A stretch of DNA of 64,000 nucleotides, from assembly GCA_964411125.1 (NCBI GenBank), contig CAYPJU010000022.1, positions 18,704 to 82,703 on the forward strand. The letters run 5' to 3'. This stretch comes from JBFIHF01 sp964411125 (GTDB lineage: Bacteria; Myxococcota_A; Bradymonadia; Bradymonadales; Bradymonadaceae). The notes under the pieces are model-generated. The model worked only from the letters and a program-made list of their open reading frames with translations, had not been told where the DNA came from and made no database searches. This document shows positions 45,251 to 54,435 of this stretch, in pieces. Made by a program: the position numbers and the translations under genes. The stretch's first letter is position 1, and every line of letters starts with the position of its first letter.

Positions 45251-46899
45251 TCGAAACCCGGGATCGAAACGCCGCGTTCGCGAGCGACTTCGCTGGCGCG
45301 GTCGTAGCCGGCGTCGACGTGACGGATGACGCCCATCGCCGGATCTCCCGTCAGGACGCGCTCGATCCGCCGGTCCGCCTCTTCGGTTCCGTCGCAGACG
45401 ATCACCTGACCGGCATGCAACGAGTACCCCATCCCGACCCCGCCCCCGTGATGAAAGCTGACCCAGGAGGCGCCGTTCACGGCGTTGAGCATCGCGTTGA
45501 GAATCGGCCAGTCCGCGACTGCGTCGCTGCCGTCGAGCATCCCTTCGGTCTCGCGGTTCGGGCTGGCGACGCTGCCACAGTCCAGATGATCCCGCCCGAT
45601 CACCACCGGTGCCGAGAGCTCGCCGTCACGCACCATGCGGTTGAACTCCAGCCCGGCACGGTCGCGCTCGCCGTAGCCGAGCCAGCAGATGCGCGCCGGG
45701 AGGCCCTGGAAGTGGACCCGCTCTCGGGCCATGTCGAGCCACCGCATCAGGTGCGCCTTTTCCGGAAAGAGCCGCCGGATTGCGTCGTCCGTCTTGTAGA
45801 TGTCCTCTGGATCTCCGGAGAGCGCGACCCAGCGAAACGGGCCTTGCCCCTCGCAGAACAGCGGCCGGATGTAGGCGGGGACGAACCCCGGGAACTCGAA
45901 GGCACGCTCGAACCCGTTGTCGTACGCGACCTGTCGAATGTTGTTGCCGTAGTCGAACGCGATGGCGCCGGCGTCCTGCAGCGCGACGATCGCCTCGACG
46001 TGCGCGACGATGCTGGCGTTCGCGCGCTCGAGGTACGCGTCCGGATCGGACCCGCGCAGCGCACCGGCTTCCTCGAGCGACATCCCGGCCGGGACGTATC
46101 CGTTGAGCGGATCGTGTGCCGAGGTCTGGTCGGTCACGAGGTCGGGGACGACGCCACGTTTCACGAGCTCGGGGACGATCTCCGCGGCATTGCCGAGCAG
46201 GCCGACGCTGAGCGCGTCACCGGCCCTCTTCGCCTCGTCGATCCACTCCAGCGCTTCCTCGAGCGACTCCGTCGACCGATCGAGGTAACCGGTCTCGAGC
46301 CTCCGCTGAATCCGCCATGGATCGACCTCGATGCCGAGGAAAGCGGCTCCCGCCATCGTGGCGGCGAGCGGCTGGGCGCCGCCCATCCCACCGAGGCCGG
46401 CCGTGAGGAGAAATTTCCCCGCGAGGTTCGAGCCGAAGTGTTTCTCTCCCGCTGCGACGAACGTCTCGTACGTTCCCTGCAAGATTCCCTGAGTCCCGAT
46501 GTAGATCCAACTGCCCGCCGTCATCTGGCCGAACATCATCAGGCCCTTCTTCTCGAGCTCCCGAAAGTGCTCCCAGGTCGCCCACTTCCCCACCAGGTTG
46601 GAATTGGCGATCAGCACCCGGGGGGCGTCCGCATGGGTGCGGACGATGCCCACTGGCTTGCCGGATTGCACGAGCAGGGTCTCGTCGTCCTCCAGATCTT
46701 CCAGCGACGCCACGATGTCGTCGAACGCCTTCCAATTGCGAGCGGCCTTCCCGCTACCGCCATACACCACGAGATTCGCCGGGTCCTCGGCGACCTCGGG
46801 GTCGAGATTGTTCTGGAGCATGCGAAGCGCAGCCTCTTGCACCCAGCCCTTGCACCGGAGCTGAGTTCCACGCGCTGCTCGAATCGTTCGGTCGGTCAT
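45247..46899 (-). CDS. hutU: Urocanate hydratase (urocanase)
   Basis: The 550-aa cytosolic enzyme converts urocanate to imidazolone propionate in histidine breakdown, using tightly bound NAD+ as electrophile. The length and the sequence from LRCKGWVQEAALRMLQNNLD to the NAD-binding GGMGGAQP motif and the GRDHLDCGSVASPNRETEGM block are characteristic and continuous. No hutH, hutI or hutG is present in the window, so the rest of the pathway is encoded elsewhere or missing. It lies 27 bases downstream of the FG-GAP protein gene and overlaps the barrel gene. Confidence 0.96.
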   Translation of the reverse strand: MTDRTIRAARGTQLRCKGWVQEAALRMLQNNLDPEVAEDPANLVVYGGSGKAARNWKAFDDIVASLEDLEDDETLLVQSGKPVGIVRTHADAPRVLIANSNLVGKWATWEHFRELEKKGLMMFGQMTAGSWIYIGTQGILQGTYETFVAAGEKHFGSNLAGKFLLTAGLGGMGGAQPLAATMAGAAFLGIEVDPWRIQRRLETGYLDRSTESLEEALEWIDEAKRAGDALSVGLLGNAAEIVPELVKRGVVPDLVTDQTSAHDPLNGYVPAGMSLEEAGALRGSDPDAYLERANASIVAHVEAIVALQDAGAIAFDYGNNIRQVAYDNGFERAFEFPGFVPAYIRPLFCEGQGPFRWVALSGDPEDIYKTDDAIRRLFPEKAHLMRWLDMARERVHFQGLPARICWLGYGERDRAGLEFNRMVRDGELSAPVVIGRDHLDCGSVASPNRETEGMLDGSDAVADWPILNAMLNAVNGASWVSFHHGGGVGMGYSLHAGQVIVCDGTEEADRRIERVLTGDPAMGVIRHVDAGYDRASEVARERGVSIPGFE

Positions 46900-46926
46900 C
46901 GTTGGGTCACCGTTCGAGTGGTCGGT

Positions 46927-48165
46927 TCATTCGTCCCGGAAAGTGTACTCCATCGTCACGTTGACCGACGCCGTACCGTCGGCAGGCTCGGGGAGCTTCG
47001 CCTTCTTCAACGTCGACATCGCACAACTCACTACTTTGTCGTCCGCCAGCGAAGAGTGGTGCTTCTCCACCTTCTGCACTTTCCCCCCCTTTCCGGCCTT
47101 CACCTCGAGGAGCGTGCGACCGACGCCGGCGAACTGATTCTTTCGGACCTGCGAGCTGTAACACTTCGACAACGTGTCCTGCATCTCCTCGATCGCCTTC
47201 TTGGCGGCCGGGTCCTGGTCTCCGAAACCGTTCGCGTAGACCGACTGCAGATTGGCCACAGGCACCCGCTTGTACTTCGACGCGTTGAGAGAGTACTTGG
47301 CGACCTCGGCGCCCGCGGTCCAGACCGCGATGTCCTTGCTCGACACCACGACGACGTCGAGCTTCTTGTCGCCATCGATGTCTTTGACGATCGCCGCGAC
47401 CGGCTTCGCACCCAGCTCGATGCGCCCCAGCGCGGTTTTCTTGGAGCGGCTCTTCACCGCGACTGCGTTGCCGTCGACGACGAGCGTCTCCTCCGCGGTC
47501 CCGTCGCCGTCGAGATCGAACGATGCCTTGCCGGCGAGGACGTCGGCGTCGACCGGATCGATCCCGGGAAAGTCGGGATCCGTCACCTCCGCCGCGTCGG
47601 CTTCGGCCGCCAGCATCGTCCCGCTCTGTCCATCCACCCTGGCGAACTTCTTCGAGCCCCGGATCTTGCACTCGACGTCCGCCTTCAGGTCGCCGTTGAT
47701 GTCACCCGCTACGCACCAGTCGTACCGCTTGCCGATCGAGATGCTCCAGATCAACTGGTTGTCGTAGGTGAATGCCTCGATCTTCTGGCCGTCGACGCAG
47801 ACGAAGTCTTTCGAGTCGTCCTTCGCGAAGTCTGCGACCAGAAGATCGTCGCAAGACTTTCGGAACCAGATCGGGTTCGTCTGGTGATCGATCCCGAACG
47901 ACGGGGTGCCGGCACCGACCGCGTCGAGCTTCGAGTCACCGTTCATGTCGGTGAGGTAGACGGCTGGCGCCTTCTTTCCTTTCGGTGCGCGCCACTTGTA
48001 GACGCGCCAGACCGTTCGATCCTTGCCGAGGAAGTACAGAGACCCGCCGTCGTGGATCGCGACGGGTGTCTGCTCGTCGGGCCAGTCGTAGATCGTCTGC
48101 GCGGAGGCAGCGCTGGCAGCGAGGGTGAATGCGGATGCGGTGATGAGAGCGGATAGTTTTCGCAT
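46927..48165 (-). CDS. Secreted FG-GAP/VCBS-type protein with AgmX/PglI-like C-terminal domain
   Basis: The 412-aa protein has signal peptide MRKLSALITASAFTLAASAASA. The body has beta-propeller calcium repeats of FG-GAP/VCBS type (DMNGDSKLDAVG, DINGDLKADVE, DLDGDGTAEETLV, DIDGDKKLDVVVV). The C-terminal ~100 residues (LSKCYSSQV to VTMEYTFRDE) match the AgmX/PglI C-terminal pattern: a YxxxL-type helix, two Cys and a TonB-like strand end. Such tails occur in gliding and envelope proteins of myxobacteria. The start at 48165 is set by the signal; an upstream frame is longer but lacks support. First gene of the hutU run. Confidence 0.82.
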   Translation of the reverse strand: MRKLSALITASAFTLAASAASAQTIYDWPDEQTPVAIHDGGSLYFLGKDRTVWRVYKWRAPKGKKAPAVYLTDMNGDSKLDAVGAGTPSFGIDHQTNPIWFRKSCDDLLVADFAKDDSKDFVCVDGQKIEAFTYDNQLIWSISIGKRYDWCVAGDINGDLKADVECKIRGSKKFARVDGQSGTMLAAEADAAEVTDPDFPGIDPVDADVLAGKASFDLDGDGTAEETLVVDGNAVAVKSRSKKTALGRIELGAKPVAAIVKDIDGDKKLDVVVVSSKDIAVWTAGAEVAKYSLNASKYKRVPVANLQSVYANGFGDQDPAAKKAIEEMQDTLSKCYSSQVRKNQFAGVGRTLLEVKAGKGGKVQKVEKHHSSLADDKVVSCAMSTLKKAKLPEPADGTASVNVTMEYTFRDE

Positions 48166-48378
48166 GGCGTTTCGTCGGCTTCGGGTTGTCACGAGAAGTG
48201 GTAGACGGAAATCGCGCGCCTCGCAACGAGCAGCGGCTCGCGGGACGGTCGCAGGGGGCTCCCCGCGGTCCTGTGGACGTGACGGTGACCGTTTCATTCA
48301 TCGACATCATTTCGGGCGGGCTTGCATTCGGAACCATCGATCCGACATTCCTGCGAAAGCGACTCCAGGTACACCGAC

Positions 48379-50796
48379 GTGACCGCACGAGATTCAGACG
48401 CTCGGCATGCTGCCTCCCGGCGCATGCGCTCCAACCGGAGGGTGGAGCGAATCTTGGACGTGATGCCCTACGTCTTTGGAGGCGCCCTCGTCCTTCTAGG
48501 AGGGGTTGTGTTCGTCTTCGGGTGGTGGCTCCATCACGAGGTCGTCCACTCGCCGATCGAAGACATCGCGAGCATGAAGGCGAACACCGCGATCGCCGTC
48601 ACGATGCTCGGGCTCGCGATCATCTCGCTCGGGCCCAAGCCGAGGGCGAGTCAGAATCGCCGGATCTTCGGACGCATTATGGCGGTCGGGACGCTCGTGG
48701 TCGCCGGAATCTCGGGCGTCGAGTTCGTCCTCGGCACTGACTGGGGCTTCGACGAGTATCTCTTCACCGACGCCGCGACCCCGAGCGGCGACTACCCGGG
48801 CAGAATGTCGATCTCCGCGGTGATCGGCTTTCTCTTCGCAGGGGCGGCGCTTTTCTTGCGGGGTTCGGTTCGTCCGGGCCGCATTCGCGCCAGCGAGCCG
48901 CTGATCGGGGCGCTCGCCGCGATCTCTGTCCTCGCACTCGCAGGGTACGTCTACAACGTTCAGGCGCTCTACGGGCTCGGCATCTACCGTTCGATGTCCC
49001 CGCACACGGCCGTGGCCCTGACGTTGGCGGCGATCGGTCTCGGCGCGATCAGTTGGCGCAGTGGGTCTTTTGCGAACCTGGCCAACGATACGGCCGACGG
49101 GATGCTGCTGCGGCGGATGCTCCCCGCGGCGTTCTTCGTCCCCTTCTTCCTCGGCGCCGCGGTCGCTTTCCTCGACAGCGTCGGCAACTACCCCAAGGAG
49201 ATCCTGGTGCTCGCCCTGGCGATCAGCTCCGGCGGGGTCCTGATCCTCTTCGTGCTGTCGACCGGGCGCACTCTGCGTCGGCTCGATCTCGCGCAGCGGC
49301 AAGCCCAGCGAGCGCTCGATGCTCAGCGCGAATGGGCGCAGACGACGCTCGCGAGTATCGGCGAAGGGGTGATCGCCACGGACTACGAAGGGAAGATCAC
49401 CGCGGTTAACAAGTCCGCGCGGAACATCCTGCAGCTTCGCGGCGACCCGATAGGCCTGCACATCGACGCGATCGCTCTGCTGAAGGACGAGAAGAGCGGA
49501 AAGTCGTTACCGAACCCAGTGCTGCGATCCCTGGGACGTCTCCCCACGGAATCGACCGCGATCGCGAACCTCGTCCGCAGCGACGGCGAGGTTATCCCGC
49601 TCGAGAGCAACAGCGCCGCGATACGGGCCGACGATGGCACGATCGTCGGCGCGGTGTGGACGTTTCGCGACATCACCGAGAAGCGCGCCGAAGCCCGTCG
49701 AAAGGACGACTACCTGTCGATGCTCGCCCACGAGCTGCGCAACCCACTCGCCCCCGTCCTGACCGGAGCGCAACTGTTGGCCCAGACGGGCGCCTCGCCG
49801 GAACAACGGAAGGTGCTCGACGTGATCGAGCGCCAGGTCACCCACCTGTCGAGGCTCGTCGACGACATCCTGGAGCTGACGCGGTTTCGGCGAGGACAGA
49901 TTCAATTGGAGCGCAGCCCGATCGACGTAGCCGACGCCGTCGATGCCGCCGTCGACGCCGCCCGCCCCCTCGCCGATGCGCGGCGGCACGAGCTCGTCTG
50001 CCACATCGATCCGGAGTGCGAGGAGATCGTGGTCGAGGCCGACAGGGAACGGCTTCACCAGGTCTTGACCAACTTGATGCTGAACGCGGTCAAATACACC
50101 GACCCGGGCGGACACATCGACGTCCGGTTTTTGATGCGAGAAGGCGTGCCGACCGTGGCGGTCGTCGACGACGGGCGTGGCGTGACTCCCGAGGATCTCG
50201 AGTCGATCTTCCAGCCGTTCGTGCAGACCGCGCGTTCTCTCGACCGTTCGGAAGGTGGGCTCGGGCTCGGGCTCGCCGTCGTCAGCGAGATCGCGGAGCG
50301 CCACGGATGGACGATCGGTGCGTCGAGCGAAGGGGAGGGGTGTGGCTCCGAGTTCTACGTCTCCTTCCCGGCGTTCGACCGACACGAGGGGCCCGCGCTC
50401 GAGCAGCGTTCCGAGCCGTTGTCGGCCGAGGGTGATTCCCGAAAGATTCTCATCATCGAAGACAACGTCGACGCCGCCGACATGCTCGCCATGTTGCTCG
50501 AGGACGCCGGCTACGAAGCACAGGTTGCGTACGACGGCCTCTCCGGGCTCGAACGCTTCGAGGCGCAGGTTCCGCAGATCGTCATCCTCGACTTTGGGCT
50601 GCCGGGACTCGACGGGTTCGAAGTCGCGAGGAGACTTCGAGCGCTCCCTGGAGGCGATGACGCGAAGCTAATCATGGTGACCGGCTACTCCCAGAACCCC
50701 CCGGGGGCTTCCGAAGAAGGGGCCGAGATCGACCATCGGCTCACCAAGCCGATCGACATAGAGGTCCTCAGGGAGTTGCTGCGTCCCGCCGCCTGA
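48379..50796 (+). CDS. Hybrid sensor histidine kinase with C-terminal receiver
   Basis: The 805-aa signalling protein has six to eight hydrophobic segments in residues 25-315, a PAS-like domain (about 320-435; GEGVIATDYEGKITAVN), HisKA with phosphoacceptor His451 in LAHELRNPLAP, an HATPase domain (N-box LTNLMLNAVKY, G-boxes DDGRG and GGLGLGLAV), and a receiver domain with Asp738 in VILDFGLPGLDG and a conserved Lys in LTKPID. The signal is unknown. GTG 48379 is my choice; ATGs at 48424 or 48463 would trim only a disordered basic lead. No output domain is attached, so a separate Hpt or regulator is expected. Confidence 0.92.
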   Translation: MTARDSDARHAASRRMRSNRRVERILDVMPYVFGGALVLLGGVVFVFGWWLHHEVVHSPIEDIASMKANTAIAVTMLGLAIISLGPKPRASQNRRIFGRIMAVGTLVVAGISGVEFVLGTDWGFDEYLFTDAATPSGDYPGRMSISAVIGFLFAGAALFLRGSVRPGRIRASEPLIGALAAISVLALAGYVYNVQALYGLGIYRSMSPHTAVALTLAAIGLGAISWRSGSFANLANDTADGMLLRRMLPAAFFVPFFLGAAVAFLDSVGNYPKEILVLALAISSGGVLILFVLSTGRTLRRLDLAQRQAQRALDAQREWAQTTLASIGEGVIATDYEGKITAVNKSARNILQLRGDPIGLHIDAIALLKDEKSGKSLPNPVLRSLGRLPTESTAIANLVRSDGEVIPLESNSAAIRADDGTIVGAVWTFRDITEKRAEARRKDDYLSMLAHELRNPLAPVLTGAQLLAQTGASPEQRKVLDVIERQVTHLSRLVDDILELTRFRRGQIQLERSPIDVADAVDAAVDAARPLADARRHELVCHIDPECEEIVVEADRERLHQVLTNLMLNAVKYTDPGGHIDVRFLMREGVPTVAVVDDGRGVTPEDLESIFQPFVQTARSLDRSEGGLGLGLAVVSEIAERHGWTIGASSEGEGCGSEFYVSFPAFDRHEGPALEQRSEPLSAEGDSRKILIIEDNVDAADMLAMLLEDAGYEAQVAYDGLSGLERFEAQVPQIVILDFGLPGLDGFEVARRLRALPGGDDAKLIMVTGYSQNPPGASEEGAEIDHRLTKPIDIEVLRELLRPAA

Positions 50797-50834
50797 GGGT
50801 TTCGGTACCTGACGAGGCGTGTTATCCATCCGCC

Positions 50835-51284
50835 ATGCGTGGAGTCGTGCAGAGAGTCAGCCGTGCCCGGGTCACCGTCGACGGTGAGGTCACGGGGGAG
50901 ATCGGTCACGGGATCCTGCTCCTCCTCGGCGCAGGAGAGGGCGATGAGCCGACCGACTCCGCATGGCTGCTCGAAAAAGTGTTGAACCTTCGCATCTTTC
51001 GCGACGACGAGGACAAGATGAACCTCTCGCTGCTCGACGTCGGCGGCGAACTTCTGGTCGTCAGCCAGTTCACTCTGTACGGCGACTGCCGCAAAGGGCG
51101 CCGACCCTCTTTCGTGTCCGCGATGGAGCCACAGCGGGCCGAGCGGATGGTCGAACGGTTCGTCGCCGATGCGCGTGAGCGGGGTGTCGTCGTGCAGACC
51201 GGGAGGTTCGGTGCGATGATGGACGTCGAGCTCGTCAACGACGGGCCCGTCACCCTGCTGCTCGATTCGAAGAAGGACTTTTGA
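50835..51284 (+). CDS. dtd: D-aminoacyl-tRNA deacylase
   Basis: The 149-aa proofreading enzyme hydrolyses D-aminoacyl-tRNA (and mischarged glycyl-tRNA). It is diagnosed by its start MRGVVQRVSRARVTVDGEV, the SQFTLYGD motif and the NDGPVT cross-subunit Gly-cisPro motif. Length matches the family. It precedes the HIT gene with a 17-base gap and follows the histidine kinase by 38 bases, so co-transcription of kinase, dtd and HIT is possible. Confidence 0.96.
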   Translation: MRGVVQRVSRARVTVDGEVTGEIGHGILLLLGAGEGDEPTDSAWLLEKVLNLRIFRDDEDKMNLSLLDVGGELLVVSQFTLYGDCRKGRRPSFVSAMEPQRAERMVERFVADARERGVVVQTGRFGAMMDVELVNDGPVTLLLDSKKDF

Positions 51285-51301
51285 CCGAACCAGGAGACGA
51301 T

Positions 51302-51640
51302 GTGAGCGAGACCATCTTTTCGAAGATCATCGCAGGGGAGATTCCCTCCGACAAAGTCTACGAAGACGATGACGTGTTGGCCTTCAAGGACGTGAACCCC
51401 GCCGCACCGGTGCACATACTCGTCATCCCCAAGAAGCCACTCGTGAACCTCTACGACGCCGCCGACGACGACGCCGCGCTCCTCGGCAAGCTCCTGTTGA
51501 CGGCCCGAAAGGTCGCCGAAGAACAGGGGCTCGAGGGCTTTCGGGTCGTCATGAACAACGGCGCTCGGGCCGGACAGACCGTCTTTCACATGCACGCCCA
51601 CGTCATCGGCGGTCGGGATCTCTCCTGGCCCCCGGGCTGA
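51302..51640 (+). CDS. HIT-family nucleotide hydrolase (HINT type)
   Basis: The 112-aa protein is predicted to cleave nucleoside phosphoramidates or similar. The HIT triad HMHAHVIGG is intact near the C-terminus. I chose GTG 51302 rather than the TTG at 51281 because AGGAG sits five bases upstream and the product then starts VSETIFSKIIAGEIPS, the usual HINT N-terminus. Ends RDLSWPPG as typical short HINTs do. Next to dtd in the same orientation. Confidence 0.95.
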   Translation: MSETIFSKIIAGEIPSDKVYEDDDVLAFKDVNPAAPVHILVIPKKPLVNLYDAADDDAALLGKLLLTARKVAEEQGLEGFRVVMNNGARAGQTVFHMHAHVIGGRDLSWPPG

Positions 51641-51731
51641 TCGAGGCACGGCGCCCCGCTCCGCATTCGACCTCGGGCGCGGCAGCGAAAGGATTGCGCC
51701 TACCATGTCTGCCGACGCTCCGCCCGTTTTT

Positions 51732-51780
51732 TGTTTGAACATGGCGGGCGAACCTGACATGGTGCGCGCGCTTTCAAACA
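51732..51780. promoter_or_regulatory. Inverted repeat upstream of the cyclopropane synthase gene
   Basis: TGTTTGAA (51732-51739) and TTCAAACA (51773-51780) are perfect 8-bp reverse complements 33 bases apart, ending 18 bases before the start of cfa. Spacing of about four helical turns between arm centres could suit a looping or dimeric regulator. No clear promoter box was identified. Confidence 0.45.
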
Positions 51781-51798
51781 TTTCAAGACGGAGAGGCA

Positions 51799-53049
51799 AT
51801 GAAAACACTTACGGACTACGCGGTGGTCAAGGACGCTTCGCTCCGGCGAAAGTACGCCAACAGTCGCATCCCGATGGCGACCCTGTACGAAGCTTACTTT
51901 GACGGAGACATCGATCTTCCGGAAGATTCCCGCCTTTACGACATGCTCGCCGATCGCGACCTGTTCGTGAACTACAACATCACGCCGGGCCTTCTGAAGT
52001 GGGCCGCGACCAACATGCTCCCCGAGCGGCTGATCCACACGCAGTCCCAGGACACGCGCATCGTCCGCGAGCACTACGACCGCGGGAACGACTTCTTCGA
52101 ATGGTTCCTCGGCGAGCGAATGGTTTACACCTCCGGCTTCTTCGAAAGCGACGACGCGACGGTGGAAGAAGCGCAGGACTGCAAGTTCAACCTCGTCTGC
52201 CAGAAGCTGCAGCTCGAAGAAGGCGAGCGCCTCCTCGACATCGGCTGTGGATGGGGAACCCTCGCGGCGCACGCCGCGATGCACTACGGGGCTGATGCCA
52301 CCGGCGTCACCCTCGCAAAAGAGCAGACGCAGTTCGCGAACGCCCGCTTCGAAAAGTGGGGCCTCGGCGACCGCGCTCGCGTCCTCTGCAAAGACTACCG
52401 CGACATCCCCAAGCAGCGCTTCGACAAGATCGTCTCGCTCGAGATGGTCGAGCACGTCGGCGTGAAGAATCTCGACAAGTATTTCAAGGGCGTCTACGAC
52501 CTCCTCGAAGACGACGGGCTCTTCCTGCTTCAGTGGACCGGCATCCGTAAACTCGGCATCGGCCCGGCTTACGGCCCCGGAGACATCGGACTTCGACCGG
52601 AAGACCTGTCCTGGGCCCTCTTCATGAACAAGTACATCTTCCCGGGCGCGGATGCTTCGCTCGCCTGCGGACCGATGACCGAGTACGCCGAGCGCAACGG
52701 TTTCGAAATCCAGACGATCGAGAACGTCTCGTTCCACTACACGCTCACCCTGCGTCGCTGGCACGACAACTGGATGTCGAACAAGGAGGCTATCATCGCC
52801 ACCTACGGCGAGCGTTGGTACCGAATCTGGCACTTCTTCCTCGCCTGGTCGGCGCTGATCGGAGAGCAGGGGCGTGCCGCTTGCTTCCAGATCGTGATGA
52901 ACAAGAACCTCGACCAGTACGACAGGAAGAAGTTCATCACCGCACCGACCCCCGCCTTCGGATCGCGTCGCAGCGATTCGCTCAGCCAGCCGGCGCTCCC
53001 GTCGCTCAAAGACGACGACGTTCTCCCGAGCGTGGCGGCCGCGGAGTAA
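51799..53049 (+). CDS. cfa: Cyclopropane-fatty-acyl-phospholipid synthase
   Basis: The 416-aa SAM-dependent enzyme adds a methylene bridge to unsaturated acyl chains in membrane phospholipids. The SAM site is LLDIGCGWGTLA, followed by the EKWGLGDRARVLCKDYRD and SLEMVEHVG region. Later family motifs (YTLTLRRWHDNW, RIWHFFLAWS) are intact. GGAGAGGCA precedes the ATG. A ~35-residue Ser/Asp-rich tail follows the catalytic domain. It ends at a strong terminator, so it is probably monocistronic. Such genes are often induced in stationary phase or stress; an inverted repeat sits in the leader. Confidence 0.95.
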   Translation: MKTLTDYAVVKDASLRRKYANSRIPMATLYEAYFDGDIDLPEDSRLYDMLADRDLFVNYNITPGLLKWAATNMLPERLIHTQSQDTRIVREHYDRGNDFFEWFLGERMVYTSGFFESDDATVEEAQDCKFNLVCQKLQLEEGERLLDIGCGWGTLAAHAAMHYGADATGVTLAKEQTQFANARFEKWGLGDRARVLCKDYRDIPKQRFDKIVSLEMVEHVGVKNLDKYFKGVYDLLEDDGLFLLQWTGIRKLGIGPAYGPGDIGLRPEDLSWALFMNKYIFPGADASLACGPMTEYAERNGFEIQTIENVSFHYTLTLRRWHDNWMSNKEAIIATYGERWYRIWHFFLAWSALIGEQGRAACFQIVMNKNLDQYDRKKFITAPTPAFGSRRSDSLSQPALPSLKDDDVLPSVAAAE

Positions 53050-53106
53050 TCTGCGATAGCGGCTTCGATGACTCGAGGCTCGACTCGACCCGAATAGTTC
53101 CAGACA

Positions 53107-53146
53107 GAGGGCGACACTCCGATCGGGGTGTCGCCCTCTCGGTTTT
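53107..53146 (+). terminator. Terminator after cfa
   Basis: An 11-bp perfect stem (GAGGGCGACAC at 53107-53117 and GTGTCGCCCTC at 53128-53138) with a 10-base loop is followed by TCGGTTTT. It lies 57 bases past the cfa stop. Confidence 0.85.
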
Positions 53147-53301
53147 GGGGCCCCGGAATCGCGCCCTCCGATCTCGATCGTTGAAGGGCCCCGGAGCGTG
53201 ATTACAACTTCTTGACTGCGTTCAATGCACCGCGCGCAACCTCGAGACGTCGTAGTCTCCCCCCTTGGGACCGCACGGTAGTGCAACAAACAGGATCCTG
53301 T

Positions 53302-54426
53302 ATGATGGCAGAAGCTCCGCAAGCGAGAACCACGATGGCCGACGACAAAAAGCCTGCGAAAACGAAGAAGAAAAAGAAGTCGTCTCCGGCCGACATGAAG
53401 CTCAAGAAGCAGTCCAAGGCGGCCCGAGCGGCCGATGTCGAAGTACTCGACAACTCGGACGACGGAGGCATGGACATGACCCAACGTGGTCTCGCCCACA
53501 CCAAGGAGACGCTGGGCGACCTCAGCCTCGCGCTCACCATGGGGGGCGGACAGGTTCCCGTGAGCGCGGACCCTCTCAGTGCGTACCTCTCCCGGCTCTC
53601 CTACATCGAGCCGCTCCCTGCCGAGCAGCAGCAGGGGCTCGCCGAACGGTACGTCGAGAACGAAGACATCAACGCCGGTCGAATGCTGATCGTCACGAAC
53701 CTTCGTCTGGTCGTGAAGATCGCGCGAGAGTACCAGCGCCGCTGGACCAACCTCCTCGATCTCATCCAGGAAGGGAACGTCGGCCTCGCCGAGGCCGTCA
53801 CCCGCTACGATCCGTACCGAGGCGTGAAGTTCACCTCGTATGCCCAGTACTGGATCCGGGCGATGATCCTGAACTACCTGATGAATCACCTTCATCCAGT
53901 CAAAATCGGTAGTTCGCGAGCCGGCCGTAAGCTTTTTTACAACCTGAAGAAGGCCCGACGAGAGCTGATCCGCCAGGGGCACGAAAATCCTTCGCCAGCC
54001 CTCATCGCCGAGTATCTCGACGTCGACGAGAAGGAAGTCGTACGCGTCGCTGCACAGCTCGATGCCCCTCCCGTCTTCATGGACGCTCGGGCGCCCGGCT
54101 ACGAGAAAGCGACGATCGGCGAGCTGATGGCGGACGACCATCAGGACGACCCCGAGGCGCTCGTGGGCGTGCATCAGTTCAGCACGCAGATCGGCGATTC
54201 GATCAAGGCGTTCGGAAAGCAGATCGACGACGATCGCGAGCGAGCCATCTGGTTTGAGCGGATGATCGCCGAGGATGGAAAGTCCCTCGTGGAGCTCGGC
54301 GACGAGTGGGGAGTTTCCAAAGAGCGAATCCGTCAGGTAGAAGTACAGATTCGAAAGAAATTTAAGCGATTCCTGATCGATCGACTCGGTGAGGAAGTAG
54401 AAGTGAACTTCTTCGAATTGCAGTAA
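53302..54426 (+). CDS. rpoH: RNA polymerase sigma factor, RpoH (sigma-32) type, with basic N-terminal extension
   Basis: The 374-aa sigma-70-family factor has region 1.2 from about residue 89 (DPLSAYLSRLS), region 2 (LRLVVKIAREYQRRW, LIQEGNVGLAEAVTRYDPYR, KFTSYAQYWIRAMI), an RpoH-box-like motif near 207-220 (RKLFYNLKKARREL) and region 4 (SLVELGDEWGVSKERIRQVE). RpoH proteins are usually about 285 aa; here ~85 extra residues at the start are Lys-rich and disordered (KTKKKKKSSPADMKLKK). Start at 53302 follows AGGATCCTGT; ATGs at 53305 and 53335 are alternatives. Likely heat-shock or envelope-stress regulator; the targets are not visible here. Confidence 0.85.
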   Translation: MMAEAPQARTTMADDKKPAKTKKKKKSSPADMKLKKQSKAARAADVEVLDNSDDGGMDMTQRGLAHTKETLGDLSLALTMGGGQVPVSADPLSAYLSRLSYIEPLPAEQQQGLAERYVENEDINAGRMLIVTNLRLVVKIAREYQRRWTNLLDLIQEGNVGLAEAVTRYDPYRGVKFTSYAQYWIRAMILNYLMNHLHPVKIGSSRAGRKLFYNLKKARRELIRQGHENPSPALIAEYLDVDEKEVVRVAAQLDAPPVFMDARAPGYEKATIGELMADDHQDDPEALVGVHQFSTQIGDSIKAFGKQIDDDRERAIWFERMIAEDGKSLVELGDEWGVSKERIRQVEVQIRKKFKRFLIDRLGEEVEVNFFELQ

Positions 54427-54435
54427 AACCCCTCC

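Noticed and set aside
45319..48156. 945-codon open frame on the plus strand
   Set aside because: Antisense to hutU and the FG-GAP protein; His/Arg/Val-rich with no recognisable fold.
53212..53260. Promoter with TTGACT at 53212 for rpoH
   Set aside because: No acceptable -10 hexamer at 16-18 bp spacing.
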